Source: Symbiodinium natans (Eukaryota; Sar; Dinophyceae; Suessiales; Symbiodiniaceae). From it: a DNA stretch of 64,000 nt. The stretch is from the NCBI GenBank assembly GCA_905221605.1, contig CAJNDS010002468.1:720001-784000 (forward strand), given 5' to 3'. Positions 19,724-30,165 of this stretch are shown in pieces (positions within the stretch are counted from its first letter, which is position 1; the number at the start of each line of letters is the position of its first letter). A program made the translations under genes and the position numbers. The notes under the pieces are model-generated. The model searched no databases, was not told the origin of the DNA, and saw only the letters and a list, made by a program, of their open reading frames with translations.

Positions 19724-21194
19724 GTCTGTCACTTCAGGCCATGGGTTCGGGTGGAAGTTTCGGATTTGAGTTTCATTCGGGGTTGGTGCATGTTTATGGT
19801 TTAGGGTTTAGGGTTCAGGGTTTAGGGCTTAGGGTTGAGGGAGTAGGCCCTCGCTCCCTTTTTTTAGGGTTCCGTTTTCGGCCCCCTTGAAACCAAAAAA
19901 CACACCCTGTTTATTCCCTACGGTACTCCTGGGTCTAGGAGGGGAGCTGCACAAGAACACAACGTAAACTCAGAGCCTATGCCTGTGGTGTTCGAGTCGA
20001 AGTCTCAACCCGAGCCCCGTCTACTCCTCCTGTGCTTCAAACCAAGCCCCTCAAACGCCCGAAGCCCCCCAAGTCCCAAGCCTTACCCAATAGAACCCCA
20101 AATGAATGACTTTCTTGTAGCTTGTTCCTATGCAACCCTTATAGGATTCTTTGCCAACCTAACAAACAAGTAGGCTTTTCTACAAGAGCCCCCCCTCCCC
20201 CCCATGCATGAAGTATTCTTCCTTATGAGGGCAACGAAGAGATTTGTATTTTGTATTTCTTGTGGTTCTAACGCAACCCCTAAACCCAAACCCCAAACCG
20301 GGAACCCTAAACCTAAACCCAAAGCAGAGCATGGGATTATGTTTTTTGTTTTTTTCATTGTGCCGGGGGGGGGGGGTCTTTCGCAGAAGCAGAAGTAGTT
20401 TGGGGTTCTTGGGGTAAGTATGGCTGCTTTCGGGGGTTCAGGGCTAGAAGTAGGAGCCGGAGGTTATGGGGTTTAGGGCCTTAAAAGCTTCGGCCTTTTG
20501 TCGGATGTATATCACGTTTCAACTTTTTGGGCTGGATGCGACATCCTATCCGAAGCCCCAAAGTCTATGGAGCTCGCTGAATGAGGCGCTGGCGGGCTTT
20601 GCAGGTAGCTCCATGATGACACTTGGCCCTGCAATTATCATGCCAGAAGGCTGAAGGCTTAAACAAATTAAGGCTTGCGATGGGTTTAGGGTTTAGGGTC
20701 TAGGGTTGAGTATTTCGGGATGGCGATGCAGATTGCCTGTGTGCCCGAACTCCGCACATCGTAGCCCCGGAAAAATTGCGGGTCATGGAAGCAAGGAAGT
20801 ATGTGAGCAGTTCTGTAAAACGGGATGCCTTGTTTGGGGTTCCCTATACAGTGCAGCGCCCTTCTAGACAAGGGACCGCCAAAAATTCGAGATCGACCCA
20901 TGTAGCCACTTCCAAACAGAGGGCACTTAAGTCGACTTGCGGCCCTTCGTTTCCGGTTCAGGGTCAATTGTGCAATACTCATAAACTGTATCAAATCTAG
21001 GCAATTTATTAATATGAATGACGTGGTCATGCCTTAATATACTCATCGCCAATGAGTTTTCAAGAATGAGCAAACATGTTCAGTAGGCGCGCAGGGTGTA
21101 ATCAAGGTCTTCAGTAGAGATCCTCGTTCTTGGGGGACTATAGGCCTAGGCTCCTTTATGAACTACATCAGGCACGGAGAAGTTGTCCTGCGGA

Positions 21195-21332
21195 GCCTAA
21201 ACCCTAAACCCTAAACCCTAAACCCTAAACCCTAAACCCTAAACCCTAAACCCTAAACCCTAAACCCTAAACCCTAAACCCTAAACCCTAAACCCTAAAC
21301 CCTAAACCCTAAACCCTAAACCCTAATCCCTA
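21195..21332 (-). repeat. Telomere-like array, CCCTAAA x~19
   Basis: Nineteen or so perfect CCCTAAA units. Confidence 0.96.
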
Positions 21333-22529
21333 GACCTGACCCCGGGCTCACAAACCATCATGTCCAAGCGATCGAGGCAGCCTATGCCTTAACCTTCGCA
21401 AGATATTTTCAGTACCAGCCGCAAGCACTACAATCTCTATGTGGGATTTTCCCAAAAAGGGTTACCCGGGGTACCCCGTTTTGACCCCGAATAGAGTAGA
21501 ATCCCCTTAAAGGGACCCCCCCCCCGCCCTCCCAAAAAAAAAGAAAGGAAGTACCCCCTACTTTCGGAAACCCCCATATGAAGCCTAAACCCCTAGAACA
21601 CCCCGCAAGCCATGCAGCCTGGAAAACAAGCGAAGCCACAAGAGCAAAGATGAGCCTAAGCAAATACACAAAACATCAGTCCATCACTCTCGACCCAACG
21701 ACACCTAGAACCCTAGATATTAACACCCCTAACTGTCCCAAAACCCTTAAACCCTAAACCCTCACCCCACCCCAAAAAATCTCAGAACCAAGAATAAGAG
21801 GAGTCGTCTCCGTGCCTCCATGCCGGGCATTACCCCACTGGGTGGCGCGGCTTCCATTCTTTTCTGGAGGGGGGGGTTTGGAGTCTAGGGTTGTTCGGGG
21901 TTTTCGGCTTTGGGGTTTTGCGGATGAGGGTGTTCCTAAATTTTAAAAAGTATTCATGATGGCTGTAGTGGCCTTATTGCTTTTTGGGGTTTGGGGAGTA
22001 GGGGCTGTAGTGGCCCCTTAGGGCTCTTGGGAGTTTAGAGGGTTGGGGTGTTCGGGGCTCAGGGCTTTCGGGGTCCTAGGGTTTTAGGGTGTTAGGGGCT
22101 CTAGAGGCTTAAACCCTAAACCCTACACCCTACACCCTAAACCCTACACCCTAAGGCTCTAGGAGCTCTACGAGTTTTAGGGCTTCAGGGGTTCTACACT
22201 AGTCGGGGCTTTAGGGGCTCCAATCGGGACTTTCAGGGCTTTGAGCTTTTTCGTGGCTTGGTCTTTATTGCTTAGGGTTTTGTTTAGGGGTTTTACGGGC
22301 GTAATCTAAGGGTTTTAGGGTTTTTGGGCTGAAGGGCTTTAGGGGTTCTCGGGGTTTTGGGGTTTTGGGTTTATGTGATTAGTTGATATTCAGGGTTTAG
22401 GGCTTATGGTTTTTGGGGGCTGATCTCAGAATTTGGGGGTGTAGAGCGCGTGGTACCTTATAGGATTGGCTAGATACGGGCCTTTAGAAAGGGTGGGGTG
22501 CGCTGGGGGTCCATGAGGACTAAGCTACT

Positions 22530-22654
22530 GGGAGGTTCATGGTACTCAGTAGCCCAATTGTACCTGCACTTTTAGCCCAATTCTAGCCCAACTAGGGTAC
22601 TCCAGGGGCTTACAAGTTATAACTACAAGTACAATTGGGTTAGTACCCTGAACC
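22530..22654. mobile_element. Inverted-repeat element, GGAGGTTCA...GTACT family
   Basis: Left end GGAGGTTCATGGTACTCAG with AGCCCAATTGTAC; right end GTACAATTGGGTTAGTACC then CTGAACC. About 125 bp with complementary ends. Related copies lie at 22.92, 42.11 and 42.60 kb. Confidence 0.65.
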
Positions 22655-22914
22655 CTAAACCCTAAACCCTAAACCCTAAACCCACAACCTCCAGTAGTTG
22701 ATGGGTTTCAGATACTTAGGCGTTTAGCGTCTTGGAGCTCCCAGTCCTAAGCTAGACCTTCAAGCTGCAATAGTATTTCGGGTTGCGGCTTGGGGTTTAG
22801 GTTTGAGGGTTTGGGGTGTAGGGTATAGGGTTTAGGGTTTAGGGTTTAGGGTTTAGGGTTTAGGGTTTGGGAGCTTAAGGTTGAGAATAACTAAAGACTT
22901 AAAGGAACCTATTT

Positions 22915-23035
22915 CGAGGCTCAGGGTACTTAGTACCCGAACTATGAGTGTAGTTATAGCCCACTTATAAACTCATAAGCCCGTTAAGTACCCTAATAGG
23001 GTTGTTATTGGGCTACCATTTACCTCCATGTACAC
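22915..23035. mobile_element. Inverted-repeat element, GGAGGTTCA...GTACT family
   Basis: GAGGCTCAGGGTACTTAG, then GTGTAGTTATAGCCCACTTA, CATAAGCCCGTTAAGTACC and ATTGGGCTACC. The inner segment closely matches the copy at 42.60 kb. Confidence 0.6.
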
Positions 23036-23727
23036 CCGCAACCGAAGCCCGAAGCCCTAACTAAACCCTGTGACATAAACCCTAAACCCTAACCCTAAAC
23101 CCTAAACCCTAAACCCTAGACCCTAAACCCTAGACCCTAAACCCTAAGCCCTAAACCCTAAGCCCTAAGCCCTATAAGCCCTAAAGCCTAGGCCCGCACG
23201 AAGAACCCAGATGTCCGCATTACGATGAACCTCCAAGTAAGCTCCGAACCCCGAACGCGGGTCCAGGCTACGCAGCCTTGGTCGGCTGTGAGGAGTTAAC
23301 GCCGCCAGGCCAAAAGAGTTCAAGGCCTAGCCCTAAACCCTAAACCCTAAACCCTAAACCCTAAACCCTAAACCGATATCTATATACTAAAATATAACCT
23401 AAGAGAGTTAGGTAAGGTTTAGGGTTTAGTGAACCGGGGGTGTGCCTGGACAACATTAAAAAAGCAGAAAATCTACTGCAGTTATTGGCTCTCTTGCTTC
23501 TTGAGGTGTTTAGGGTTTAGGTACACTACACCCGAAGCCTGTGCCCTAAACTCTTAACTCTAAGCCATTACCTTGCTGCCTTAAGCCCTCTAAAACCCTC
23601 AACCCTGAAAACCCCTGAGGCACGTTAACCACCCTAAACCCGAAACCCTACACCCTAAACCCTAAAACCTAAACCCTAAACCCTAAACCCCAAACCCTAA
23701 ACCCTAAACCCTAAACTCTCAACCAAG

Positions 23728-23806
23728 GAGGCTCCTCCTGGACCACGGGGCCGAGTCTCTTCCCAATGACCGCGGCGATTTTCCACAGGACCCGAAAGCC
23801 TCTTAG
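23728..23806 (+). CDS. Gene A exon: last recognised ankyrin repeat
   Basis: After CTCTCAACCAAG. One base completes a codon, then RLLLDHGAESLPNDRGDFPQ and DPKAS, then TAG. R-L-L-L-D-H-G-A-E-S is an ankyrin second helix and hairpin. The TAG is formed by the first telomere-like unit (CTCTTAGGG), so this is either the terminal exon of gene A or an exon with a GC donor at 23798 (GCCTCTTAGGG). A TTTGGGG/TTTAGGG array follows to 23970; gene B begins 0.7 kb later. Confidence 0.55.
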
Positions 23807-23975
23807 GGTTTGGGGTTGAGGGTTTGGGGTTGAGGGTTTGGGGTTTAGGGTTTGGGGTTGAGGGTTTGGGGTTTAGGGTTTGGGGTTTAGGGGTTTGGGG
23901 TTCAGGGGTTTAGGGTTGAGGGTTTGAGTTTTTTTGGGTTCAAGGTTTGGGGCTTAGGGTCTAGGGTTTAGGGTT
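23804..23975 (+). repeat. Degenerate array, TTTGGGG/TTGAGGG/TTTAGGG
   Basis: Alternating TTTGGGG and TTGAGGG units with TTTAGGG. A two-unit pattern (GGTTGAGGGTTTGGG) repeats three to four times. Confidence 0.88.
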
Positions 23976-24164
23976 TAGGGCTCGAAGTGAAGGGTTAATG
24001 GTTCTGTTTTGTGTTCGGGCTCAGGATGTAGGGTTTAGGGTTTTTGAGTTCGGGTATCACTATATACCCTGCACCCTAAACCCTAAAACCCTAAGCAAAA
24101 AGCTAAGACTAGTATGGATTAGCAGTTTACCGCAGGCGGTTCGCTTAATCCGAGCACCTGTTTA

Positions 24165-24285
24165 ATTAAGCCCCCCCATATTTAAAGAAATTGTTTTTCC
24201 CCGGAAGCCCGCCGGAAGACTACTTTCCATTAGGGTGGATTTCGGCTGGAGATAACCCCCCACATTTAAAGAAATTTTTTCAGTT
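24165..24285. repeat. Duplicated block upstream of gene B
   Basis: CCCCCCATATTTAAAGAAATT (first 20 bases from 24173) recurs about 80 bases on as CCCCCCACATTTAAAGAAATT, each followed by a T-run. It lies about 200-310 bases before the start codon of gene B, so a promoter role is possible but unproven. Confidence 0.6.
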
Positions 24286-24448
24286 TTAATCGAGATTCTA
24301 TACAGTCCTATTGTTTTCAATACGTTCTTATTGTTTTTTAATAGAGAAACCATACGGGGCCATGGTCCAACTATTGTTAGGGCCGGAGATCTGGGGAGCG
24401 GAATCTACGTGGATTTTTTTTGTCGGTCATTTCGTGTCATGGTTCTTG

Positions 24449-24460
24449 ACTTCTTCCCAG
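24449..24460 (+). promoter_or_regulatory. Candidate trans-splice acceptor of gene B
   Basis: ACTTCTTCCCAG, a pyrimidine-rich tract ending in CAG, 19 bases before the ATG. Dinoflagellate mRNAs receive a spliced leader at such a site. Inferred; the leader itself is not in the window. Confidence 0.35.
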
Positions 24461-24479
24461 CAATCAGGGTTTTAGAAAC

Positions 24480-27400
24480 ATGTCAGGTGTGCAGATGCTT
24501 GACAGTACTCATGTGAGCACTTACTCGGCAACACGTGCAGCCGCGATGTCCGAAGGGACATGCCTTAAAGTAGACGAAGCCTCTGAAGTGGGCCAGGTGA
24601 TCCAGCAGGTGAACCTGCTGGCTGCAGTGTCAGCGACTCTTGACGACGAAGAGCTCATTGATTTAAGCTGTTATGTGCACTGCGCACGTGCTGTGCAGAC
24701 GGAGTTGCTAGCAGCCTTTTTGCAAGAACACGGCGGGGGGGGCATATTGTTACAATATTCTCAAGACACCACTCCCTTGAAGACACGTCGGAGCTTTTCC
24801 AAGAAACAGTTTCCCGTCGCCACACAAAAGGTTGCCAAGATAACTACCGATCTTTTGGTTCAACATGTGTACGTTTCATCGCCTTCTGGGGGCCAGATGG
24901 TTCACAAGTTGTTCTATGGCCCACCGATTCCGATGATGCACGGCAAGGCGACGAAGGCCCTTGCTGCTTTCGTGCACTCATGCCCTGGAGCTCTAGCAAT
25001 CCCTGCCTCTTTGACGAACTATAGGTTGCGACACATCATTGTCGACCGTGGGGTGCCCCATGACGTGGGTCGATACCTCTCTGGGCTGTGGGCTGGAAAT
25101 TTGGCCTCAAGCTTGGATGCAGACAATGTGGACGACCCAGAATACTCGGAGATGGCTCATTATGAGCTGCACACAATGCTGCATTGCGCAGCCCATGATT
25201 GCCACAACTCTTTGAAGTGGTCGCAGCCTGCGTTTCACGAGGATCCCCAGTTCTTGTCTGATGCCTTTGTGGCGCTGGCTGCCAGGAGAGGTTGCGCCAG
25301 TGCCTGCATACAGGGCATCTCAAGCTGGCTATCTCGCGTAGAGTTTGTTGCTACAGACCACGCTCCAGAGTACAGCCACGAAGACATGCTCTGGGCGACT
25401 GTGTCGGTCGATGTGTCCTCTGCAGCAGTGTTCTCGAAGTACAAGCTGCGATGGAATGGGCAGCGGCTTCAGATGTTGGAGCCCGCTCATGATGATGATG
25501 TTTGGCTTCGTGAAGTTTCCAGTGCTCTGTTGGAGGTTTGGCGGCATGTCCCGTTTACAGCAAGCCGGTGGTGCACGCTGGGCGAAAGCGCGCGCTGCTA
25601 CATTATTGGGGCTCTGACAGGCTTCGAGTCGCTCTGCCAATGGCTGTTGCGTGAAGGAAAGCTTGGCGAGTTTGACAGGAACGGCCTGTCCAAGCTGACT
25701 TCCACGCAGAGGCTGCAGGAGTTCCTCGTCGTTACTGGGCTCACGGGTTTTTTGCCAGAGGGCATGTTGGCCTCCTTGTTGGAGGACCCCAGGTTGGCAA
25801 TGCAGCAGGACAAGCTGTGGCATGATGTCTGTGAGGAGCACATGCAACTACAGGCGCTGCCCATGGAGGTGTGGAGTCTGCTGCAGCCTGCGTGCCCCAA
25901 GCTTTGTCCAAAGCAGCTGCAGCACGTCGTCCTGCATAGTTCGCTTCGGTCTTTGGCGTTTCTGCAGTACCGCATCTTTCGGGTTGCTTCCAGCCTGCCC
26001 TGGTCACTCTGCCAACTCCAGCCTTCAGATGCCATCGACAAGCTGCGTGTGCTGCCCTGGAACCACGTCGACGATCCTGTGACCGGCAAGTTGAAAGCGC
26101 ATTTGGAGATCGGCGAGTGCGCTGCCAAGGTGACGGGCGCTTTGCGTTTGCTGTGCGAATGCTCTTGGACTAGTCATCAGTCTGAGCGACAGCATGCTTC
26201 CGGTGCCCAAATCCGCAAACATCATGCGGAAATCGGCCTCGAAACCACGGTCCTGCGAGCTTTCACGCATGGCCTCCGTCAGCAACTCCCCGTCCACGGT
26301 GCCCCGAGCAGCCGGGCAGACCGACTGCGGGCCAAGATGCGTGTCTTCCTGCGCAAGTCACCTGGAAGAGTTGGAGCACGGAATATGTTTTTCCGTGACA
26401 TTGTGGAAAAGATGCGACTGGCTAATGCCAACAGAGCCCATGGTACTCCGGCACACTCACAGCTCATGGTCATGAAGATCCATGTGAAAAACTGGGATAA
26501 GCTGTCTGGCGCTGCTCGAGCACGGTTTGAGCGGGAGGCCAACATCCGGAAATCAGCTGCTGCGCAGAAATGGGCGGAAGACTTTCAAGCCCTCGAAGCG
26601 GAGCTGGACCTGGAGCTTTTGCGGGAGCAGCAAGAGCACAAGGCAGCCGATGCTTTGGGCGTGCGGGTGTCAGCAACACGCTGGCCTCCTTGGGCAGTGG
26701 AGAGGCTGGCGGTGCTGTTGGGGGAGCTGAAGTCCCGGAGCAGCCTAAATTTGCGGGTCCGCGAAGATGCCCTGCGCTGCCCCCAGCCCGTCGCTGAGGC
26801 ACCGTTTCAGCGCGCCTGCCAGCTGTCCATGCTGCCAGCCAGGCCAGGCGCGCCGCTTTCAGAGGCATACCGGGCCATTTGCAGGCTGAGGAAGCATTTC
26901 GAGACGGCTATTTTTGCTGCGCCTGAGCATGGCCATTTGTCCTGGCTGCGCTTAGGGTTTTGTGTCGCCAGCCCATGTGAGATGTTTTGCTTTCCTTTGC
27001 ATTTGCTGGAGCCTTCAAGTCCAACATCGTGTGCGGGACCGAAAGATTGGGCAGAAGCCGCAGTGGCCGCGACCGAGGCCGAGTGGATGCTGGAACCTAG
27101 CCTGCAAGTCCGGAACGATGACTGGCTAGGTGGCCGTGACCTCATGGACATTGTGGTGCACATGGATTCCCAGTGCTGCGGCGATGGCATTGTGCGCAGT
27201 CGCTCCACTGCATGCCCCTTAGGTCCTGTCTTGGATTCCCTGATGTCCGAGCTTGGGGTAGAGCGTCAAGTGGGGGAGGTGACTGCGGAACGCAGCAGCA
27301 GGGCCAGTGACAGCAAGCAGCGGAATGACACAGCCTCTTCGTCCAGCATTGCAGTGCCTGCTGGGAGTGCTGACGCCTCCGCACCACCAGCCTCCGAGAT

Positions 27401-27881
27401 GGAGTTGATCGATCAGGCTGTGCGGGACGCGGAAGCTCGCTACGAAGAGATTGCGGCTGCAGGTGGAGAAGTGGAAGGCGATGCGCGAGACGCTGAATTG
27501 GAGGATGATGCCGATTTCAGAGTCAGCGTGCTAGGTGGCCTTTGGCAAGTCCAACGGACAGGCAGATCTGTGTATGGGCTTCGCGTCGACTGTCGGGCCA
27601 AGAGTGCCACGTACAACATGGCGGTGTCGCTGGGTTTCCCGAGATCCGCATCGTTTGAATACAATAAGTACGGCGAGACCACTGCGGCTGTGCTGGTGGA
27701 CGTGTACAAACACAAAATGGCTTTTCTCAGAAAGATTTGGCAGCGTCAGGGTGGAAAGGGCAGACCAGCATCCAGTGAGGTTGCTTCATACGCTCTCCCT
27801 CAAGAGCTGCAGCAGAAGCTCTCGGATTGCAATGCTGCAGCACGCAAACGAGTCGAGCAGTATAGGCAGCTAGGCTCGTGA
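24480..27881 (+). CDS. Gene B: intronless 1,133-aa protein with HMG-box-like segment
   Basis: One uninterrupted frame from ATG (MSGVQMLDSTHVSTYSATRA) to TGA. Start chosen as the first ATG after a good pyrimidine-AG site; ATGs at codons 6 and 23 are alternatives. Residues about 630-700 resemble an HMG box: RNMFFRDIVEKMRLAN, then a central VKNWDKLS and AARARFEREA, matching the family's F-x-x-x helix 1, W-x-x-L-S and the K/R-x-x-(Y/F)-x-x-x-A helix 3; a charged helix follows (LDLELLREQQEHKA). Residues about 1028-1080 (GRSVYGLRVD ... YNKYGETTAAVLVDVYKHKM) recall an AP2-like fold of strands and a helix with an A-A pair. An acidic stretch (about 970-1018) lies between. The N-terminal 600 residues are unrecognised. 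No introns and no telomeric arrays, unlike gene A. A DNA-binding role is inference; both domain calls need profile search. Confidence 0.85.
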   Translation: MSGVQMLDSTHVSTYSATRAAAMSEGTCLKVDEASEVGQVIQQVNLLAAVSATLDDEELIDLSCYVHCARAVQTELLAAFLQEHGGGGILLQYSQDTTPLKTRRSFSKKQFPVATQKVAKITTDLLVQHVYVSSPSGGQMVHKLFYGPPIPMMHGKATKALAAFVHSCPGALAIPASLTNYRLRHIIVDRGVPHDVGRYLSGLWAGNLASSLDADNVDDPEYSEMAHYELHTMLHCAAHDCHNSLKWSQPAFHEDPQFLSDAFVALAARRGCASACIQGISSWLSRVEFVATDHAPEYSHEDMLWATVSVDVSSAAVFSKYKLRWNGQRLQMLEPAHDDDVWLREVSSALLEVWRHVPFTASRWCTLGESARCYIIGALTGFESLCQWLLREGKLGEFDRNGLSKLTSTQRLQEFLVVTGLTGFLPEGMLASLLEDPRLAMQQDKLWHDVCEEHMQLQALPMEVWSLLQPACPKLCPKQLQHVVLHSSLRSLAFLQYRIFRVASSLPWSLCQLQPSDAIDKLRVLPWNHVDDPVTGKLKAHLEIGECAAKVTGALRLLCECSWTSHQSERQHASGAQIRKHHAEIGLETTVLRAFTHGLRQQLPVHGAPSSRADRLRAKMRVFLRKSPGRVGARNMFFRDIVEKMRLANANRAHGTPAHSQLMVMKIHVKNWDKLSGAARARFEREANIRKSAAAQKWAEDFQALEAELDLELLREQQEHKAADALGVRVSATRWPPWAVERLAVLLGELKSRSSLNLRVREDALRCPQPVAEAPFQRACQLSMLPARPGAPLSEAYRAICRLRKHFETAIFAAPEHGHLSWLRLGFCVASPCEMFCFPLHLLEPSSPTSCAGPKDWAEAAVAATEAEWMLEPSLQVRNDDWLGGRDLMDIVVHMDSQCCGDGIVRSRSTACPLGPVLDSLMSELGVERQVGEVTAERSSRASDSKQRNDTASSSSIAVPAGSADASAPPASEMELIDQAVRDAEARYEEIAAAGGEVEGDARDAELEDDADFRVSVLGGLWQVQRTGRSVYGLRVDCRAKSATYNMAVSLGFPRSASFEYNKYGETTAAVLVDVYKHKMAFLRKIWQRQGGKGRPASSEVASYALPQELQQKLSDCNAAARKRVEQYRQLGS

Positions 27882-28790
27882 TCCAGTCGGCTGCGAGGTA
27901 GGAAACAAACCTTGAGAGTTGTCAGCCATGTCGAAATGACCTGGAGTGCTCATCTTTGCGCTTGCTTAGCCTTCTGCTGCGTTTTTTTTCTCAGTTCCAT
28001 GCAAGGCACGTACTGCTCTTCGAGCGGCTGCAGTGTGGTTAGACTTAATAATTTCAGAAAGTAAAGCCCTAAACCCGGACCCCTAAACCCATGCCTGTGT
28101 TCTGCGAGCGTAATCTTGGCTTGTCTAACGCCCGCATCCCGCGTGGCGTGCGCGCGGTGTGCGACTGTCGCGAGAGGAGGGTTTGTTTGTGTAGGCGAGC
28201 ACATCCTTTTTTTTTTCTTTGTCTTCTTGCTTCGGGGAAACATCAACTTCCCAGCAGGACGTAGATGTAGACGTTGCCGCTGTGCATCCACAAAGCAAGG
28301 GGCGGGTCTTTGGGTAGTGTTGCTGCTGGGGCCAGGACAGGGCATTCGCGGTCTCGAAGCTGCGTGGTTGTGCGTGTCGTGTCCAGGTCCACCTATACTT
28401 AGCATAGCGGTCTCTTGTGCAAGTGACCTTGCGTCAATACTGGGTTGCAACCGAGACCCTTGGAGCGAACACTCCTGGGCCAGCGCATCACGCGTCCACG
28501 GTCCCAGCGCCAGCGGGGGGACAGAAACTCATCGCTAGTGGCATGCGACCCCGCCCTGGCCACAGCACAGATCAGCACAAGCAGGGACATGGAGACCTAC
28601 CATGGCCTCTTTGGGCTGCGACGGCCTGTTGCTTTGTTTGTTTGTGTGGTGGCGTTGCGGGCAAGCGCGGGCAAAGGGCGAGCGCAGAGAGATGGGAGCG
28701 GAGAGCTGAGAGTGAACATTGGTACGTCCAAGGCTAAACCAACGTCGTAGCCCACGGGCCCCAGTCCACTGCAAGCCCTTCCCTAAATTC
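27882..28790 (+). other. Intergenic stretch after gene B
   Basis: GC-rich, mostly non-repeated. It includes one short CCCTAAA-type remnant (28060-28090) and a T-run (28206-28220). Open frames up to 166 codons occur on both strands, but none shows a recognisable domain or a start/splice context I would trust. Confidence 0.5.
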
Positions 28791-29012
28791 GCTCGGGTCA
28801 CATCGTGTAGCTTTGTTTCTCAGGTAGGTCCGGGATCGCAGCACTGCTGGGGCTTTTTATCCAGGAAAAGGCCCCCAAAACAGGGCATTTGTGAACTCGA
28901 AACCCTAAACCCTAACCCCTAAACCCTAAACCCTAAACCCAGCAATCCTACCCAAACCCTGAAGGGAAGTGTTGCGGCCTAGCGTGCCCCAAGCTGAGAA
29001 AACATGTTTGGG
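28791..29012. repeat. Dispersed 220-bp segment, copy 1
   Basis: Runs from GCTCGGGTCACATCGTGTAG through GATCGCAGCACT, AACAGGGCATTTGTGAAC, a short CCCTAAA tract and CCCTGAAGGGAAG to GCGGCCTAGCGTGC and GAGAAAACAT. A diverged copy in the same order and orientation lies at 30166-30397. The telomeric tract sits inside the duplicated unit in both. Confidence 0.88.
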
Positions 29013-29249
29013 GGTGGGGGGGGGGTTAAGGGGTTGAGGGTAGAGGGTCTAGGATTCTAGTTTTGGGTGGAGGATTCGGGCTGCGCATGAGCTCGTGAGA
29101 TAGGGCGGTATGTGTAGAAACCTCGGAGCATGGGCAGGAGCACAAGCAGAAACACAGCAGGAAGGATGGTGCACCCTATGTCTTTAATGCCTCCGGCATG
29201 GTGCCAGCCGTGGCCAGTCGCGACATGAAGGATCCTCCGCGCAAAATCA

Positions 29250-29440
29250 TGTAGGGTTTAGGGTTTAGGGTCTAGGGGTTTAGGGTTTAGGGTTTAGGGT
29301 CAAGGGTTGAGAGTTTAGGGTTGAGGGTTTTGGGTTTAGGGTTTAAAGGTTTAGGATTTATGCTTGAGGGTTCAGGGTTTAAGGTTAAAGGTTTAGGGTT
29401 AAGGGTTGAAGGGTTTCGGGCTCAGGGTTAAGAACCTTTC
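29250..29440 (+). repeat. Degenerate TTTAGGG tract
   Basis: Mixed TTTAGGG, TTGAGGG, TCTAGGG and TTAAAGG units, more decayed than arrays elsewhere. Confidence 0.85.
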
Positions 29441-29497
29441 GAAGACAGCAATCAGATGCGTGAACAGCATGTTGCGAGTGGGGGGGGGGAGGGGGGG

Positions 29498-29632
29498 GCG
29501 GATTTTGCAGCGGATTTCTCTGCGGATTCTGCCGGCGGATTTTTAAGCGGATTTCCTGAAAGGCGCACACCTCTGCGTAAAATCGGCGCAAGAAATCGGC
29601 GCAGAAATCGGCGCGGAAATCGGCGCAAGCGT
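29498..29632. repeat. Facing short tandem repeats GCGGATTT and AAATCGGCGC
   Basis: Five GCGGATTT-like units (29498-29555) are followed by four to five AAATCGGCGCA units (29579-29630). The second motif is roughly the reverse complement of the first, so the two could pair. Confidence 0.8.
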
Positions 29633-30165
29633 CCCCGCTGATGTCATGATGTCAGCATCAACATGCAAAGGGCAGTCGGCCAAAGGCCTGCGGTGCATGA
29701 GTTATATGTCGGCACACATCCTGCGTTGATGATGTTAATGTTTCAGCTTTGAGTGGTCCAGCGTTGACGTTTTCGTGAAGCCGTCGTGCGAGGGTGTGCG
29801 TCCGAGGGTTAGGGCAGTTGGTTTGAGGCGTCAGGCAGAGCATCGAAGATGAAAGTGTCTGTGTGTCTGTGTGTAGTGCAAGTGAGGGAGTTGAGAGCTC
29901 ATGCCAAACATGCAGAAACATTCTTCGGGGCGGCCAAGCGCTGCACCCACAGGAGTAAGGCAGTGGGCCTCTCAGTAGAGGCGACTGTGCATCGACCCAG
30001 GGCCCAGCCACTGTAGGGAGAATTGTTTGAAACGTACTGTACACCTCACTATCTTTTCAGGTAGCCAAACGTGACGGCAGTACTCGGCACACCCCAAAGC
30101 CTTTCCCATCCAAGCAAGCCCCGCTTGCGCAAACAGAGATGAAACCTCTTCAGTGGCCTCAAGTC

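Larger units (their letters stand above)
19731..23727 (+). other. Repeat-rich stretch before the last ankyrin exon
   Basis: Contains the CCCTAAA array at 21195-21332 and two inverted-repeat elements (22.53 and 22.92 kb). Several islands are open on the + strand. One is 20466-20603, ending at a good donor (TTTGCAG|GTAGCT). Another is near 21355-21450 (HHVQAIEAAYALTFARYF). A third is near 23190, ending AACCTCCAA|GTAAGC. Any of these could be exons of gene A, but none is clearly ankyrin. Confidence 0.35.

Noticed and set aside
25036-27715. Antisense and alternate-frame open frames of 60-176 codons
   Set aside because: Shadows of gene B, caused by its GC-rich codon usage.
28116-28750. Overlapping frames of 100-166 codons between genes B and C
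   Set aside because: Present on both strands, no domain, no convincing start or splice sites.
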